DNA of 64,000 nucleotides from Apiosordaria backusii (Eukaryota; Ascomycota; Sordariomycetes; Sordariales; Lasiosphaeriaceae). The DNA lies in contig JAUKTV010000003.1 of NCBI GenBank assembly GCA_030549205.1, positions 1,426,001-1,490,000 on the forward strand. The letters are read 5' to 3'. The position numbers were made by a program, and so were the translations under genes. Below, one piece after another: positions 44,382 to 54,232 of this stretch (positions within the stretch are counted from its first letter, which is position 1; each line of letters opens with the position of its first letter). The notes below the pieces were generated by a model. The model searched no databases and was not told the origin of the DNA. It worked only from the letters and a program-made list of their open reading frames with translations.

Positions 44382-46608
44382 ATGGAGCCAGTATATTACT
44401 ATGTCATCTTTCTTGCTGCATTGCCGGTCTTCGCTGCTTCGCGCACGCTTTTAAGCTGTGTGTCACACAGAATAATACCGCGCATTACATTTTACTTTAC
44501 TAAAAACTTTCGATACCGTTTGTTATTTTCATGGTTCACCCTGACTCCACTTCAAACTTTAGTCCTGCTACTGTACTTCGGGATGAACGTTGTTGCTTTG
44601 ACTCTCGGGATCTCATTTCAGAATTTGAGGGCGCTAGAACAAAGAGCAGCAAAGCTTGCCCTCATAAATTTCATTCCTTTATTTTTGGGTGGCGTTGCAT
44701 TTACAGCTCTTAACTTTCTCAACATTTCTCTTCATTCCTACCAGTTCATGCATAGATGGGTTGGGCGAACAGCAACAGTAGAAGGTATCTTACACGCCGT
44801 GGTTACTCTTACGCTGCAGCCAATCCCTGGACAGGTTCCGACTTCCGGATATATCGTATGTTTTCCATGTATGCGTGCTGAACTATCGCTAATGCTGGAC
44901 CCAGGCAGCCCTGCTGTTATTCTTGCTTCTAATATCGGCTGTTCGTGTCTTTTGGCGCCGCCGCCAACAATTCTATCGACTCCTACACTATGGATTGGCT
45001 GCAGGAATGCTAGGAGTGACAACGTGGCATATTCTCCTCCTTACTTCCACAGATGCCAAAGTCCTTGTTCTAGTCTCTCTGGTCCTCCTAGTGCTCGGCA
45101 CCCTCATACATACAACAGTGCCACTTCACGGCATAAGGGCGGTTGTGACTGACGTGTGGATTGACGACATGGTAATCGGTCTAGAGGTGTCTATCAAAAA
45201 GCCTCTTCAAGTACCACCCGGGGGCTACTTCTACTTATTTCCCAGTGGGCGGTTTTCTCGCCATCAGCTTCACCGCGGCTACGCTGCACAGGCCTTATGG
45301 CGGGATGTATCCGACCGTCGAACAGTCAGCGGCAGCCAAAAAGCGGGAGCTTTTACCTTTATACTACTAAAGAGCACCCATGCTAGTTTCTTGAGACTTT
45401 CACCTGGTGACTCTATCATGCTCCAAGGCCCATATGGCTCAGAGTTGAAGCTCGACTCCTACGAAAATATCATTCTCACCGCAAAGGGTATGGGAATATT
45501 AGGAGTTATGCAGATAGCATTTTGCATCGCTTTGCGTAAAAGGCATGATGATGATATCAGAAGAGAGCTCCGTGAGCACGCAACAAGAGAGACCAAGTTT
45601 CGGCTAGACCTCAAGACGACCAGAGATCTGGAACACACGATACTAGCTGGCGGATGGAAGTATGTACCCCTAAAAGAAGACGAGTTGACAAAACAAGAGA
45701 AGGAGTTGGGAGACATGGAAAGGTCGCTCATAAAGAAAGAAAAGGAGATTTCCGAGAGCCAACACCAAGATGAGAAAGGGGAAAGAGTGAGATTTGTTCT
45801 GAAGCAAGAGGTATGTCGCTTAGAACGAAGTCGGTTTATGATTATTCGGGAAATCCTTTCGATCAAAAAGAGCCTTTTGAAAGCTAGAGAAGGGGCTCGC
45901 AGAAACCGACAGACTCAGAATCGCCTCTTTGAGAAGGAGAAAGAGCTGGTAGTATTATCAAATGACTGGCTTCGAAGTTTAAAAAGCTACCTAGCGGCGG
46001 AAAAGAGCTATCTCACTGGGAAGCCGCTTTTCTGTGATTCTACACGCAAGGTAGATATCTTCTGGATAACTGATTCCAATTCCCAGAGTGGTTGGATTTC
46101 AAGGAATATTGAAGCACTCCAAGCGTTGGATCCTAACAATGTAGGTACTGGTCCTTCCCTAGTATCCTGATGCTAATTTTGGGTAGATCCTATTAATCTT
46201 CATCTGTTTAAACCCCGATCGAGTGGAAGGCTCGCTACCTTTTAAGCAGAGCGATTACTTCCAGTCAATATACCCAAGTTCTAGAACGCCTGATATGTGG
46301 AAAACTATGATATCAACAATTCACGACGAGTATAAATTACCTGGAAAGATTGCAGTTGTCGGTAGGTACTCCTACCCAAGCATTAACTACCTTATAGAAA
46401 CTAAATGCTCTACCTAGGGTGCGGGAACAAGGCATTTATTCAAGAATTGCGTAAGGCAGTTCTGGAAGACACATCAAGGGCAATTCGTTTTATTGCGTCA
46501 GATTTCGTAACAAGCTGTGAATCAAAGGGCACTGAAAATGTGGAATCACCATTGTCCCCCGCAAGTTCATTTGATAAAACCATAGATAGTCTAAGAATCT
46601 CAGTATGA
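44382..46608 (+). CDS. Ferric reductase-like transmembrane protein (FRE), 691 aa
   Basis: Four exons: 44382-44855, 44905-46140, 46187-46361 and 46418-46608, with introns of 49, 46 and 56 nt; all phases close. About seven hydrophobic segments span residues 5-240. The paired heme ligands have the exact family spacing, H124-x13-H138 and H186-x13-H200. The FAD-binding site is degenerate but placed (PPGGYFYLFP), and GDSIMLQGPYGS begins the NAD(P) part, with AKGMGILGV in place of GGxGIT. A highly charged coiled-coil insertion of roughly 160 residues (ELTKQEKELGDMERSLIKKE) interrupts the nucleotide-binding domain before KVDIFWITDSNSQ. The C-terminus has VVGCGNKAFIQELR (usual CGP). It is predicted to reduce iron or copper at a membrane. 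FRE genes are recurrent Starship cargo. Confidence 0.85.
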
Positions 46609-47007
46609 CGGATCTTGTAAGCGTAGATTTAATTTCGGTTTAATTTTCAAATTAAAACTACAATCTAAAAATAAATGTTAAAATGGAACATACTATGCAG
46701 TAGTTTTTAACGCAAGGTTCGTACAAATCCTTTACTTCAAACCGACAGTTCTCTTTAACTATTTTCAGGTAAGTTCCTATGAAATATCCGCTACATTTTC
46801 CAAGAACTACCAGTACGCGTTGTCAATTTTCTCAAGAACCTTACCCCGTACATACCTTATCCTCAGGAACTATCGCCATTACCCTTGTAGTTCTCATTCA
46901 CTGTACATTATCTTGCCTACATTCCTACAAACTTCTCATCTAACCCTGAACTTTCTTAAGCATTATTTTGCAACTATATTCAATTCCTAAGCATACGTTT
47001 GTCAATC
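46609..47007. other. AT-rich intergenic region
   Basis: A 399-bp stretch between the ferric reductase and the F-box relic, containing UTR-like AT-rich sequence. No gene or repeat was recognised. Confidence 0.45.
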
Positions 47008-48026
47008 ATGTACCAGCTCCCTCTAGAGACTATCTTGGCCATTGCTCGCCACCTATCCGTACAGGACCTGTCTGCCTTCAGATTGGTCTGTCGTCGCTGC
47101 GCTGGTCCTGGCTTTATCGCCCTTGCAAAACATCTTTGCGTACTCAACACATCGTCTTGCCTTGGTGAATTCCGTCAATTCATAACAGAAGACTCCTCGT
47201 CCGCCGTCCATACAAAACAGCTCACTATCTACCATGGCTCTTGGAATCCATTCTCGAGGATCGACTGGGGATTTCATCCCTTGAATGGGAGAGACGGATA
47301 CGCTATCCACGACCGTTTCGGACCAAGTGCAGACCTGGCATTTCACCACTTTGAGAGATTTCTCGAGTTAGAGCGCAGGAGCACCATGAACGACCGTCAG
47401 GCCGAGTTGGCTGGACTGATGCGGTCATTTCCCATGCTTCGAAAGCTGACAGTGGCGAATTTGAGAAAATATGGATGGGGTAAACCCAAAAACCCGCAGT
47501 ACGCCAGGCTGATAGAATCTGGATGCTTCCCAAGCCTGATAACAAGATCGAGGATACCCTTCGACCTGTGCTATCATGCCTGCACCTCTTCCCTAGCATC
47601 ACAAAGCTGGATCTTCAAGGTACATTCGGGCACAAGGCTTGGCAAGACGCTTCCTTACAGCATGTTAGAGATTTGCGAATCAACCCATTCGCTGTCCAAG
47701 ATGCCCATGGTACGACCGCTGCCGACTTTCTTTCCTTGTTTCCAAAGATTCAGAAGCTCTCACTATCATTAAGTCCGGTCGGGTTCAAGTGTCTTCCTCT
47801 GGGGAAGCTGCATTTTCCCTACTTGCAAGACTTGGAGATCGAAAACGCCGTAACTAAGCACGACGCTATGATTGGCTTCATGACACGCCACACGCTACTG
47901 TCTACCATGACACTACGCCAAGTTTACTTGACAACTGGGTCATGGGTTCAAATATACAGCTACATCGAACTATACCGTCCCAGTCTGTGTATGAAGTCCC
48001 ACGCATTAGACTCGCACCGGTCTTGA
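47008..48026 (+). pseudogene. F-box protein with frameshift
   Basis: The ATG at 47008 opens an F-box (YQLPLETILAIARHLSVQDL, then AFRLVCRRC, residues 2-33), followed by a region with FERFLELERRSTMNDRQAEL and a leucine-rich-like segment up to about 47510. The continuation (IWMLPKPDNKIEDTLRPVLS, LFPSITKLDLQG, LPLGKLHFPYLQDLEIEN) lies in another frame and ends at 48026. No plausible intron of normal size repairs the shift between 47484 and 47580, so one indel is likely. F-box proteins recruit substrates to SCF ubiquitin ligases; this copy is probably inactive unless the indel is a sequence error. Confidence 0.6.
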
Positions 48027-48147
48027 TCGAATGTTTGCTTTTTCACCGGGGAAAGGTGCTGGAATCTCATGGTGAGCCTGATGGGCAAGTAACTCTTTAT
48101 ATAAATATATACATTTGATCAATAACACAGCTTATGTCCCCGCCATT

Positions 48148-49623
48148 CTACCGCCGCTTGCAGCTATCAATTAAAGCCTTGAAACTACTAGACACGTGTT
48201 TTCTAGATACTTTGAACGGTTCCCACTCAATAGGGTCATCGATGATGAAGGAGTTCTCCGAATCGTCCCATTCCATGACGAAATTCATGCTGCAGCCAAC
48301 CCGAAGATAGATATTGAACAATGCAGGGATATCCTCGACCAAGCGACACATGTGCTCTGCCGTCATCGTCCGGGCAGGAAGGACCTCTTGAGAGACACTC
48401 TCATTCCCTGTCGCACTGGTGACCCAAAGCTTCTCCCGACGATCCCAGCAGTACTGGAGCATGAAGGAGTCGGTCGGGTCAGGGTGCATGTCCAGACTGT
48501 GAATGTGTAGAGGGAACGAGCCCTTGATGTATCCATCTGGTTCGGCAATATCTCTGAGTGTGACTAACTTCGGTTCCTCACGCTTACGCAACGGGCTGCG
48601 ATGTCGACGCTTTGGGGTGCGAGACCTCTTCGCGTCCAGTGCATCACGAAGCTGGCTGCTATGCGTGTCAATACCTGCCTCCCTTCTTATGTCTGATGTA
48701 GCGCCAGAAGGAGCCGTGGGGTCTGGGCATGTCTCGGTGCATAGTCGCTTTTCTGGCGGCGAGTCGCTGCCGTCAGGGTCGAGACTGGCCTTCCTCCTTT
48801 TCGACCCTTTTCGAGTGGGGGTGATCGTGACTTGATGGTCGGCCGTGGCGTTGTTTGAAATGCATCCCCAGGCTTCATATTTGAGTACCAGCGTACCTGC
48901 ATCTGTGGAGTCCTGATCCTCCACCTTGAGTTCCTGTGATGGCGCCTGGGTTTCGCTCATGTTGTCATCGGTGACGCCAGTCCTACTAAGGGGTACTATT
49001 GCCGCATCCACTCCGGCATCACAGATAGACGTATCAGGTTGCTGTTCGAGCCGTGAGGTAATGTGTACCGATGCCGTGTCAATCTCATGGACTCGGGTGT
49101 CGTGTTGACTGTCCGTGATGGGGCCCGTTGACAGCGGGGAGAAAAGATACCCCGGCTCGGTCAGCTGAGACGTTGACTGGCCAGCGGAAAAGGGAGATTC
49201 AGTCGATGGCGCAAGCATGTCGACGTCGGCGCTTCCCTGATCATGGAATTGGATTGGCATACTGCCTGGATCCTCCATGGTGAACGAGAAATCGGGTGTC
49301 CAAAAATCGTCCCAAACAGACAAATCAATACTTGTTGTGCCTTCACTCTCAGCAGTGCAAAACCCTGGGTCATTCCGAGGGGCATCTCCCCAGACACACG
49401 GCATGATGTTCTGAGCGGGGGGTGTGCCGCCGACACAGGGCTCCACCTCAGAGGGGGTGACAGGTTGGTTCATCGACGGGGTATCATCGAGACGAAACAG
49501 TTCAGCCAGCTCCTCGAGCAACATGTGGTCCTGAGACGCGAGGTCGATGAGCCAGCCGATCTCTTCGTCCAGCAGTTCGAGCTCAGGAGCCATGGCGTTA
49601 TCGTAAGGCAACATGGACTCCAT
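48148..49623 (-). CDS. Orphan nuclear-type acidic protein (491 aa)
   Basis: Single exon. The N-terminal 60 residues are acidic and helical (LELLDEEIGWLIDLASQDHM). The middle is disordered and Ser/Thr-rich, with one probable sumoylation-like LKVEDQD. Residues 275-350 hold several basic clusters (RKGSKRRKASLD, AKRSRTPKRRHRSPLRKREE) that suit nuclear localisation. The last 130 residues look folded (FMLQYCWDRREKLWVTSATG, VGCSMNFVMEWDDSENSFII). No known domain was identified. The layout (acidic start, basic centre, folded end) would suit a chromatin or transcription protein, but this is inference. Confidence 0.6.
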   Translation of the reverse strand: MESMLPYDNAMAPELELLDEEIGWLIDLASQDHMLLEELAELFRLDDTPSMNQPVTPSEVEPCVGGTPPAQNIMPCVWGDAPRNDPGFCTAESEGTTSIDLSVWDDFWTPDFSFTMEDPGSMPIQFHDQGSADVDMLAPSTESPFSAGQSTSQLTEPGYLFSPLSTGPITDSQHDTRVHEIDTASVHITSRLEQQPDTSICDAGVDAAIVPLSRTGVTDDNMSETQAPSQELKVEDQDSTDAGTLVLKYEAWGCISNNATADHQVTITPTRKGSKRRKASLDPDGSDSPPEKRLCTETCPDPTAPSGATSDIRREAGIDTHSSQLRDALDAKRSRTPKRRHRSPLRKREEPKLVTLRDIAEPDGYIKGSFPLHIHSLDMHPDPTDSFMLQYCWDRREKLWVTSATGNESVSQEVLPARTMTAEHMCRLVEDIPALFNIYLRVGCSMNFVMEWDDSENSFIIDDPIEWEPFKVSRKHVSSSFKALIDSCKRR

Positions 49624-50581
49624 TGCACCATCAGAGATGACCTGGGTAAGGTAGGTTGAGATAAGGGAGCGGATGTGTTTATGCTGATCGTTTGGGTAAA
49701 ATGAGGATCATTGTCCGTGAAATCATGACGCTCCATTTCGGAGTCATGGCTAGGCGGAGAAGTCCACGAAGGAACAGTCGAAGAGTTGACCATAGTGCTG
49801 CTAATGGCAATGACCGAATGGCTTGCTCCTGGCAGTAAAGATGAAAGTTCGTCGGTAAGAAAGCAGACGTTGAAACCAAAGAGGTTAAAAGCGGCGTGTT
49901 TGTCGGTAGGACGTGATGCAATAGAGAGAAGGGGAGAGATGGGGAAAGACGACGATGAGAGAGGGCGGATGGCTTCTTATATCCCTCATCACGCTGGTTA
50001 ATCCCTCTCGCTCTCCACCCAAGAGCTTATCCCCGGGTGGCAAACAGTGAGACAGAAAGGCCAGCAGACGGTCCCAGAACTTCAGACCAATGTGACTGCC
50101 TTGCAGCTGATGGCAACATCCAGGGGTTGATTCGATGGCAGTCATTCCTCCATGTGCTATTTCCTGCCGAGAGCGCGTGCTGATGTACCGGGGGACAGAT
50201 CGTCCGGGAAAGAAGGTACATTGTACTGCGAAACCTGTGTGATGGTGGTATGTTTGGTGATGTATTTGTGACCTGGCACTGGGCGTCTATCGGGATAAGG
50301 CCGTAACATTGACCTGTTTCGACGTATGAATGCGTTAGGGAGTTATCCCCCGAGATCTTGGCACATGGCACTCTCTCAGGTACATGATTGTGCTTCTATT
50401 CTGATGTGGCGTAAGACCCGAGTAAGATGGTTGGGTTCGTGACTGAGAAAGGTACAAGAACGGGCATCCCTCCCCCCCTTCATCAGCCAAAGTGTCGATA
50501 CCTAACTGTCTATGTCCTAAGAATTCTTGGATCCAGAAAGATAGACCTCAACCGACTCGCGTCTGCAACTTGTCCTCAAAC
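49624..50581. other. Intergenic region
   Basis: Upstream region of the 491-aa minus-strand gene, with CT/AG-rich stretches near 49930-50020 typical of a fungal promoter. Short open frames overlap here without coherent content. Confidence 0.4.
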
Positions 50582-50782
50582 ATGCACCCAAATCGTCAAT
50601 CCCAAGCCCAGCACCATGAAGTGATCGACCTTACTGTGGAAGTCAACCAACTGTCGGTTAACAGAATACCATATAAGGCTACTATCGACCTTACGGACGA
50701 TACAGTTTATAACTGTTATGTTTGTTTAGCTGTTATACAACAGAAAAGCAGCAGCAGAATGGTCTGCTCAGGCTGGGAGTAA
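50582..50782 (+). CDS. Small peptide with two VIDLT-type motifs (66 aa)
   Basis: The frame contains HHEVIDLTVEVNQL and YKATIDLTDDTVYN, two copies of the hydrophobic-plus-acidic motif typical of SUMO-interacting sequences, then CYVCLAVIQQ. The frame is open further 5' to 50492 (an ATG there would lengthen it by 30 codons). It may be the 5' or internal exon of a larger gene, such as a SUMO-targeted ligase remnant. The CYVC pair is suggestive of the first half of a zinc site, but the rest is not seen. Confidence 0.35.
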   Translation: MHPNRQSQAQHHEVIDLTVEVNQLSVNRIPYKATIDLTDDTVYNCYVCLAVIQQKSSSRMVCSGWE

Positions 50783-51525
50783 CCACTCTGCTCCTCGTCG
50801 CGACCTGACACGAGACACGCGAGAGTTGCAGGAGCCAACGATGACATCATTTATATAGAGATGTACTTTAGCCACTTGGAATGCTCAATAACATAAAAAA
50901 GGCAGTCCAGGAGCTTAGCGTGTTGTCCAGACTGAAGGTCAAGACCAGAACGAAACGAAGAAACTCGACCGAGCCAAACTTAATACTATCGATATAGAAA
51001 TACAACTGGGCCACCTAAACGTATAATGACTTCGCTCCTCCACCATCACCATATCTGTTGTCCCTATTATCATGCCTACTTATATACTTAAAAGTTTCAA
51101 AGAGCAACCACCTGATTTACCAGAACCCCTCCAAACTGGGCTAAGTTATGAATTCTCTTCAGGAACTCAGTGGCAAAGTCAGGGGATTTATTCAAGATAT
51201 TATCGGAATTTACCCTCTAAGAGTTCCTGACCTTACTAAAATTTATCCCTATAAAGCAATTCAACCTTATATATTTTTTATAGAATTTAGTTAAGTAATC
51301 TCCAGTTTTATCTCGACTTCTTTTATTCATTTTCCTTTTCCTTTTTCTCATCCAAGAGTTCCTACATTATCACCGCTTCTCCCATATCCTCCACCCGTTT
51401 CTTCCAACTCCTCAGCAGCAACCATATCAGCACTTTCGCCCCCTCAATATTCGCAATCTTTAGTCCCCTTCACCATCACACCTGATCCCTTTTATCGGGG
51501 ACCTACGAAAGTATAACTCCACAAG
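50783..51525. other. Intergenic region, AT-rich
   Basis: About 740 bp with no supported gene. A CT-rich stretch (51340-51500) just before the next ORF would suit a promoter or 5' leader. Confidence 0.4.
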
Positions 51526-51948
51526 ATGGAGATCGAAGACGCAAATTCATATATCGACAGCATTGAAGACAGTAGACATCGAGGCTTGCAACAGGTACTG
51601 ACCTTATCATCCAAGGGTCAAGAATCAAGGACACTGCGTGAAGATCTTCTGATCATTTCTCGGCAGCGTGAACAGGAAAAGTTCATGCCTAGACTGGCTT
51701 ACCATTGCCAATTTGTTTCGCTTGCATATCAACGGGCTTCCTCCTCTTCTTCTTTCAGTGTAGATGAACTAGACCTCTCATCCTCAAATACACCACCGGT
51801 ATCAATCAAGCGATACAACAAGAGCGGTTCCCAGGCCGTCCACCAAATGATTGGCACATCGGTTGGTCATGGAGGAGGAAATGTGGAGATTTATGACTGG
51901 AATGATAGGTTTGAGGCGGCTCGATCGTGTAGCTACAAAGGGAGATAA
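51526..51948 (+). CDS. Hypothetical small protein (140 aa)
   Basis: ATG in fair context (AAGATGGAG) after a CT-rich leader. The first 70 residues are charged and helical (RGLQQVLTLSSKGQESRTLR, then EDLLIISRQREQEKF). A Ser-rich linker (ASSSSSFSVDELDLSSSN) and a Gly-rich end follow. No family was recognised. The last 147 nt overlap the 3' end of the minus-strand ORF at 51802-52872, so at most one of the two is likely correct as drawn. Confidence 0.4.
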   Translation: MEIEDANSYIDSIEDSRHRGLQQVLTLSSKGQESRTLREDLLIISRQREQEKFMPRLAYHCQFVSLAYQRASSSSSFSVDELDLSSSNTPPVSIKRYNKSGSQAVHQMIGTSVGHGGGNVEIYDWNDRFEAARSCSYKGR

Positions 51949-52872
51949 CAAGAATAACCAGACAGACGCGTGACCCATACCTTTATTGGTTGTTTTCCAG
52001 TGATTGTGTAGATACCACGTTCGGAGTCTATGCCAGGTTCGAGGCCTGCCATCAAATAGGTGCCATAATAATGTCACACAGGTGTCCCGCAAATTCCAGC
52101 GACTATCATAGCAACATTGGCGTAGAACGAAAGTCCATACATGGACGTCGGTGAGATCGAATCCGGTGGTGATGAAGTCGGTGGGATCGGATTCGGTGGA
52201 AATGAAGTCGGTGGTACCAAGACCAGCGGTACCAAACCCAGTGGCAACAAATCCAGTTGGACCAGAGCGATTCCGGTTGAAGTTAATGAGATGAAGGCCA
52301 GTGGGGCCGAAGCCAGAGGGGGTAGAGTTAAACTCAGTCGGTTCGGATACGTAGCCAGTCGTAGCGGGTTGTAAGACGCTGCCACTGCTGGAATTGTGGC
52401 CCTGGGCTGAAGGGCCGGTAGGATTGTAGCGAGGCATGCTGGGCTCGTGAGCGGTGGCTGCGTTTGGTCGTGGAGTCCGGGGTGAGGCGCCGGAAAGACC
52501 AAACCTGGTCGGATGGGAGTTAAGAAGATGGTTATCGTGAGAATGGAGTGAAACGCCTTGCTGACGTCTTGCGGTGGATGCAGAGGACTGTCTGCTCCGG
52601 AACGAAGGGCCAGAAACCCCGAGATTAGTTAGGTCGGGTGCAAGAACGTAGCCATCGTTAGAATGAGGTGAGACACTGTGCTGAAGTCTTCTTCTGGTGG
52701 CGGCATTCAAGTTCGTCGGATCAGACATCAGGAGGCTGGCATTGTTTGAAGAATGTGAGACGCTTTGCTGACCCGGGAGCCTCGGGATGGCCGCGCTTGG
52801 CGGTGCGCTCCGGGACGAGTTGCTGACAATTCCGAAGCCAGTCGGAATATGTGCAGGAGAACGAAACGCCAT
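51802..52872 (-). CDS. Repeat-rich hypothetical protein (356 codons)
   Basis: ATG at 52872, five bases past the stop of the upstream minus-strand exon. Residues 34-145 contain three imperfect repeats of about 35-40 residues, each beginning QQ(S/G)VSxHS or LQHSVSPHSNDG and ending in Arg/Ala-rich sequence. Residues 185-240 hold short PTGF/TGFG/PTDF repeats. The last 110 residues have unlike composition (Cys, Trp and His) and may be out of frame or non-coding. The upstream exon (52877-53206) carries a related unit, YQQTVSPYSEDGNLHPAYDL, so the two may once have been one gene. Confidence 0.4.
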   Translation of the reverse strand: MAFRSPAHIPTGFGIVSNSSRSAPPSAAIPRLPGQQSVSHSSNNASLLMSDPTNLNAATRRRLQHSVSPHSNDGYVLAPDLTNLGVSGPSFRSRQSSASTARRQQGVSLHSHDNHLLNSHPTRFGLSGASPRTPRPNAATAHEPSMPRYNPTGPSAQGHNSSSGSVLQPATTGYVSEPTEFNSTPSGFGPTGLHLINFNRNRSGPTGFVATGFGTAGLGTTDFISTESDPTDFITTGFDLTDVHVWTFVLRQCCYDSRWNLRDTCVTLLWHLFDGRPRTWHRLRTWYLHNHWKTTNKGMGHASVWLFLLSPFVATRSSRLKPIIPVINLHISSSMTNRCANHLVDGLGTALVVSLD

Positions 52873-52876
52873 CGAA

Positions 52877-53806
52877 CTAGATGGTCCAAAAGCGCGGGAA
52901 CTCGGTCATGGCGGAGTGCACACCATGGGCAGCAAGAGCCTGGCCCTCCTCATCATCCTCGGCGACGTCACCATGGTAGTACATCTCCAAGACGTCCTCG
53001 GTTTCGGTGCGGGCCGCGCCCAAAGCGGCGACAACGAGGTCGTAGGCGGGGTGGAGATTGCCATCTTCAGAGTAAGGTGAGACGGTCTGCTGGTAATTAG
53101 GAGTGGTGACGCGTTCTTCTTGTTTTTCCTTCCCCTTCTTAGTCGCTGGGCCATCGCCGGTCTCCTCGCCTCGGCGTTTATTACTTTTAGCGAACGTATC
53201 TTTGTTCTATTAATGCGATGTTAGTGTCATTCAACGAAATGAAATCATTTTGAATTTTGGAGGTATGCTCAATGCAGGTACGTACCGCAAGGGCTGCTGT
53301 TGGATTTGACTGAAATCGCTTCGAGTACGTCGGTGTCATCGAGTTGTAGACCGCAGACTTCGAGCACTATATCCAGCACAACAGTATTAGCAATCAAGCC
53401 GTTCATACATAATTCAATCTTCAAGCCTTACCTTATAAAGCTTTATATACTCAGCCCATCTAGCAGTAACGTTCGAGTCGTCTTGTAATCGACGTCCTGA
53501 AACTTTTGGGATGCCGTTATGTTAACATTACCCTTCGAGATCTCGATAATCACAAGCTGTAGAGGCAAAGAGGGTTAGCACCAACCTCCTTTGTTAGTTA
53601 TACTTGGCTAGAAACTTACCACCTGCTCCCAGCGCAATACATCTCAATGTCGCTGTCGTACAATTCTCTCAGTCGGTTAGACTGGTAGGAGGCACTCGTA
53701 ATTGCATGGTCAGCCCCCCTGCTGGCAAGTATAGCATGGTGGAGTTCTGCAATCAAGGCTCTCTTCTGGGCATCCGTGATCGGTATGTCTGATTAATCCA
53801 AGTCTC
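52877..53806 (-). pseudogene. Decayed multi-exon orphan gene, 5' end lost
   Basis: The segments are: about 53806-53620 (DAQKRALIAELHHAILASRG, SNRLRELYDSDIEMYC), 53556-53432 (GRRLQDDSNVTARWAEYIKL), 53366-53286 (TPTYSKRFQSNPTAALA) and 53206-52877 (NKRRGEETGDGPATKKGKEK, DVLEMYYHGDVAEDDEEGQA, ending PRFWTI). They are linked by introns with good signals, including GCTAACC...CTACAG and CACTAACATC...AATAG. The last two junctions keep frame. The second segment, however, has TAA codons in the frame needed and does not match the phase of the first. The 5' end runs into the LINE fragment. A 127-aa product starting at the ATG at 53339 is possible. Family unknown. Confidence 0.45.
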
Positions 53807-53913
53807 CCCTGTTCAAGTTGGCCTTTCGCCAACAGTCTGCCTTCAACGCGTTGTATTGAGCCTCGGTGGTAATCCTGGCTTGGTAATCCTGAACCGGATT
53901 ACCGGTCGGATCC

Positions 53914-54232
53914 TTGCGGCGAGTGGCCTTCAGTGCTTCCCTCGGGGGCGTCGACCCCTGCGGTGTGGTCTTTGACGCTGAGTGCCTCGGGGCACTCCGA
54001 AGACTTCAGCATGCTCTGCGACTTGCCGACCCGACCACCAAGATCTGGGTTTGCCTTGATAACACAGGCGACATCTGGTGCCTAAGGGGCAACGCCTCCA
54101 GCATATCCCAGCGCTACTTCCTTATATTTCACCAGCTTATAAATACTTACTTAATAAGCGTAGGCCTAAAATAGGTCCCTGGGTATAAGGGTATTGAGGG
54201 TAATAAATTTACTAACGAATTTATTAAACGGA
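53914..54232 (+). mobile_element. LINE (Tad-like) RNase H fragment
   Basis: The frame reads VVFDAECLGALRRLQHALRL, then TTKIWVCLDNTGDIWCLRG and a TAG (54172), then VPGYKGIEGNKFTNEFIKR. This is the RNase H domain found at the C-terminus of fungal non-LTR retrotransposon ORF2: the acidic E of FDAE, the D of CLDN, and the GHxGIEGNExAD end with RIP-type changes. The TAG is probably a mutated CAG (Q of KQVPG). There is no reverse transcriptase upstream, so this is a truncated fragment. RIP-type mutation is light before about 54120 and heavy after it. Confidence 0.7.

Larger units (their letters stand above)
37818..46608 (+). mobile_element. Starship-like element, 5' portion (captain plus accessory genes); ends undefined
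   Basis: A DUF3435-type tyrosine recombinase is followed by a patatin-like gene, a MADS-like gene on the other strand and a ferric reductase gene. Captain recombinases sit at the 5' end of Starships and read inwards. Patatin-like and ferric reductase genes are among their recurrent accessory genes (established knowledge). The left limit given is the start of the repeated upstream block. The right limit is only the last typical accessory gene; the element may run on through the F-box relic and orphans to the retrotransposon-rich tail. No terminal repeat or TTAC-type target duplication could be fixed, so the boundaries are inference. Confidence 0.6.

Noticed and set aside
37818..46608. Exact Starship termini and target-site duplication
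   Set aside because: Several TTAC occurrences exist upstream of the captain, but no matching partner could be assigned; the ends are left undefined.
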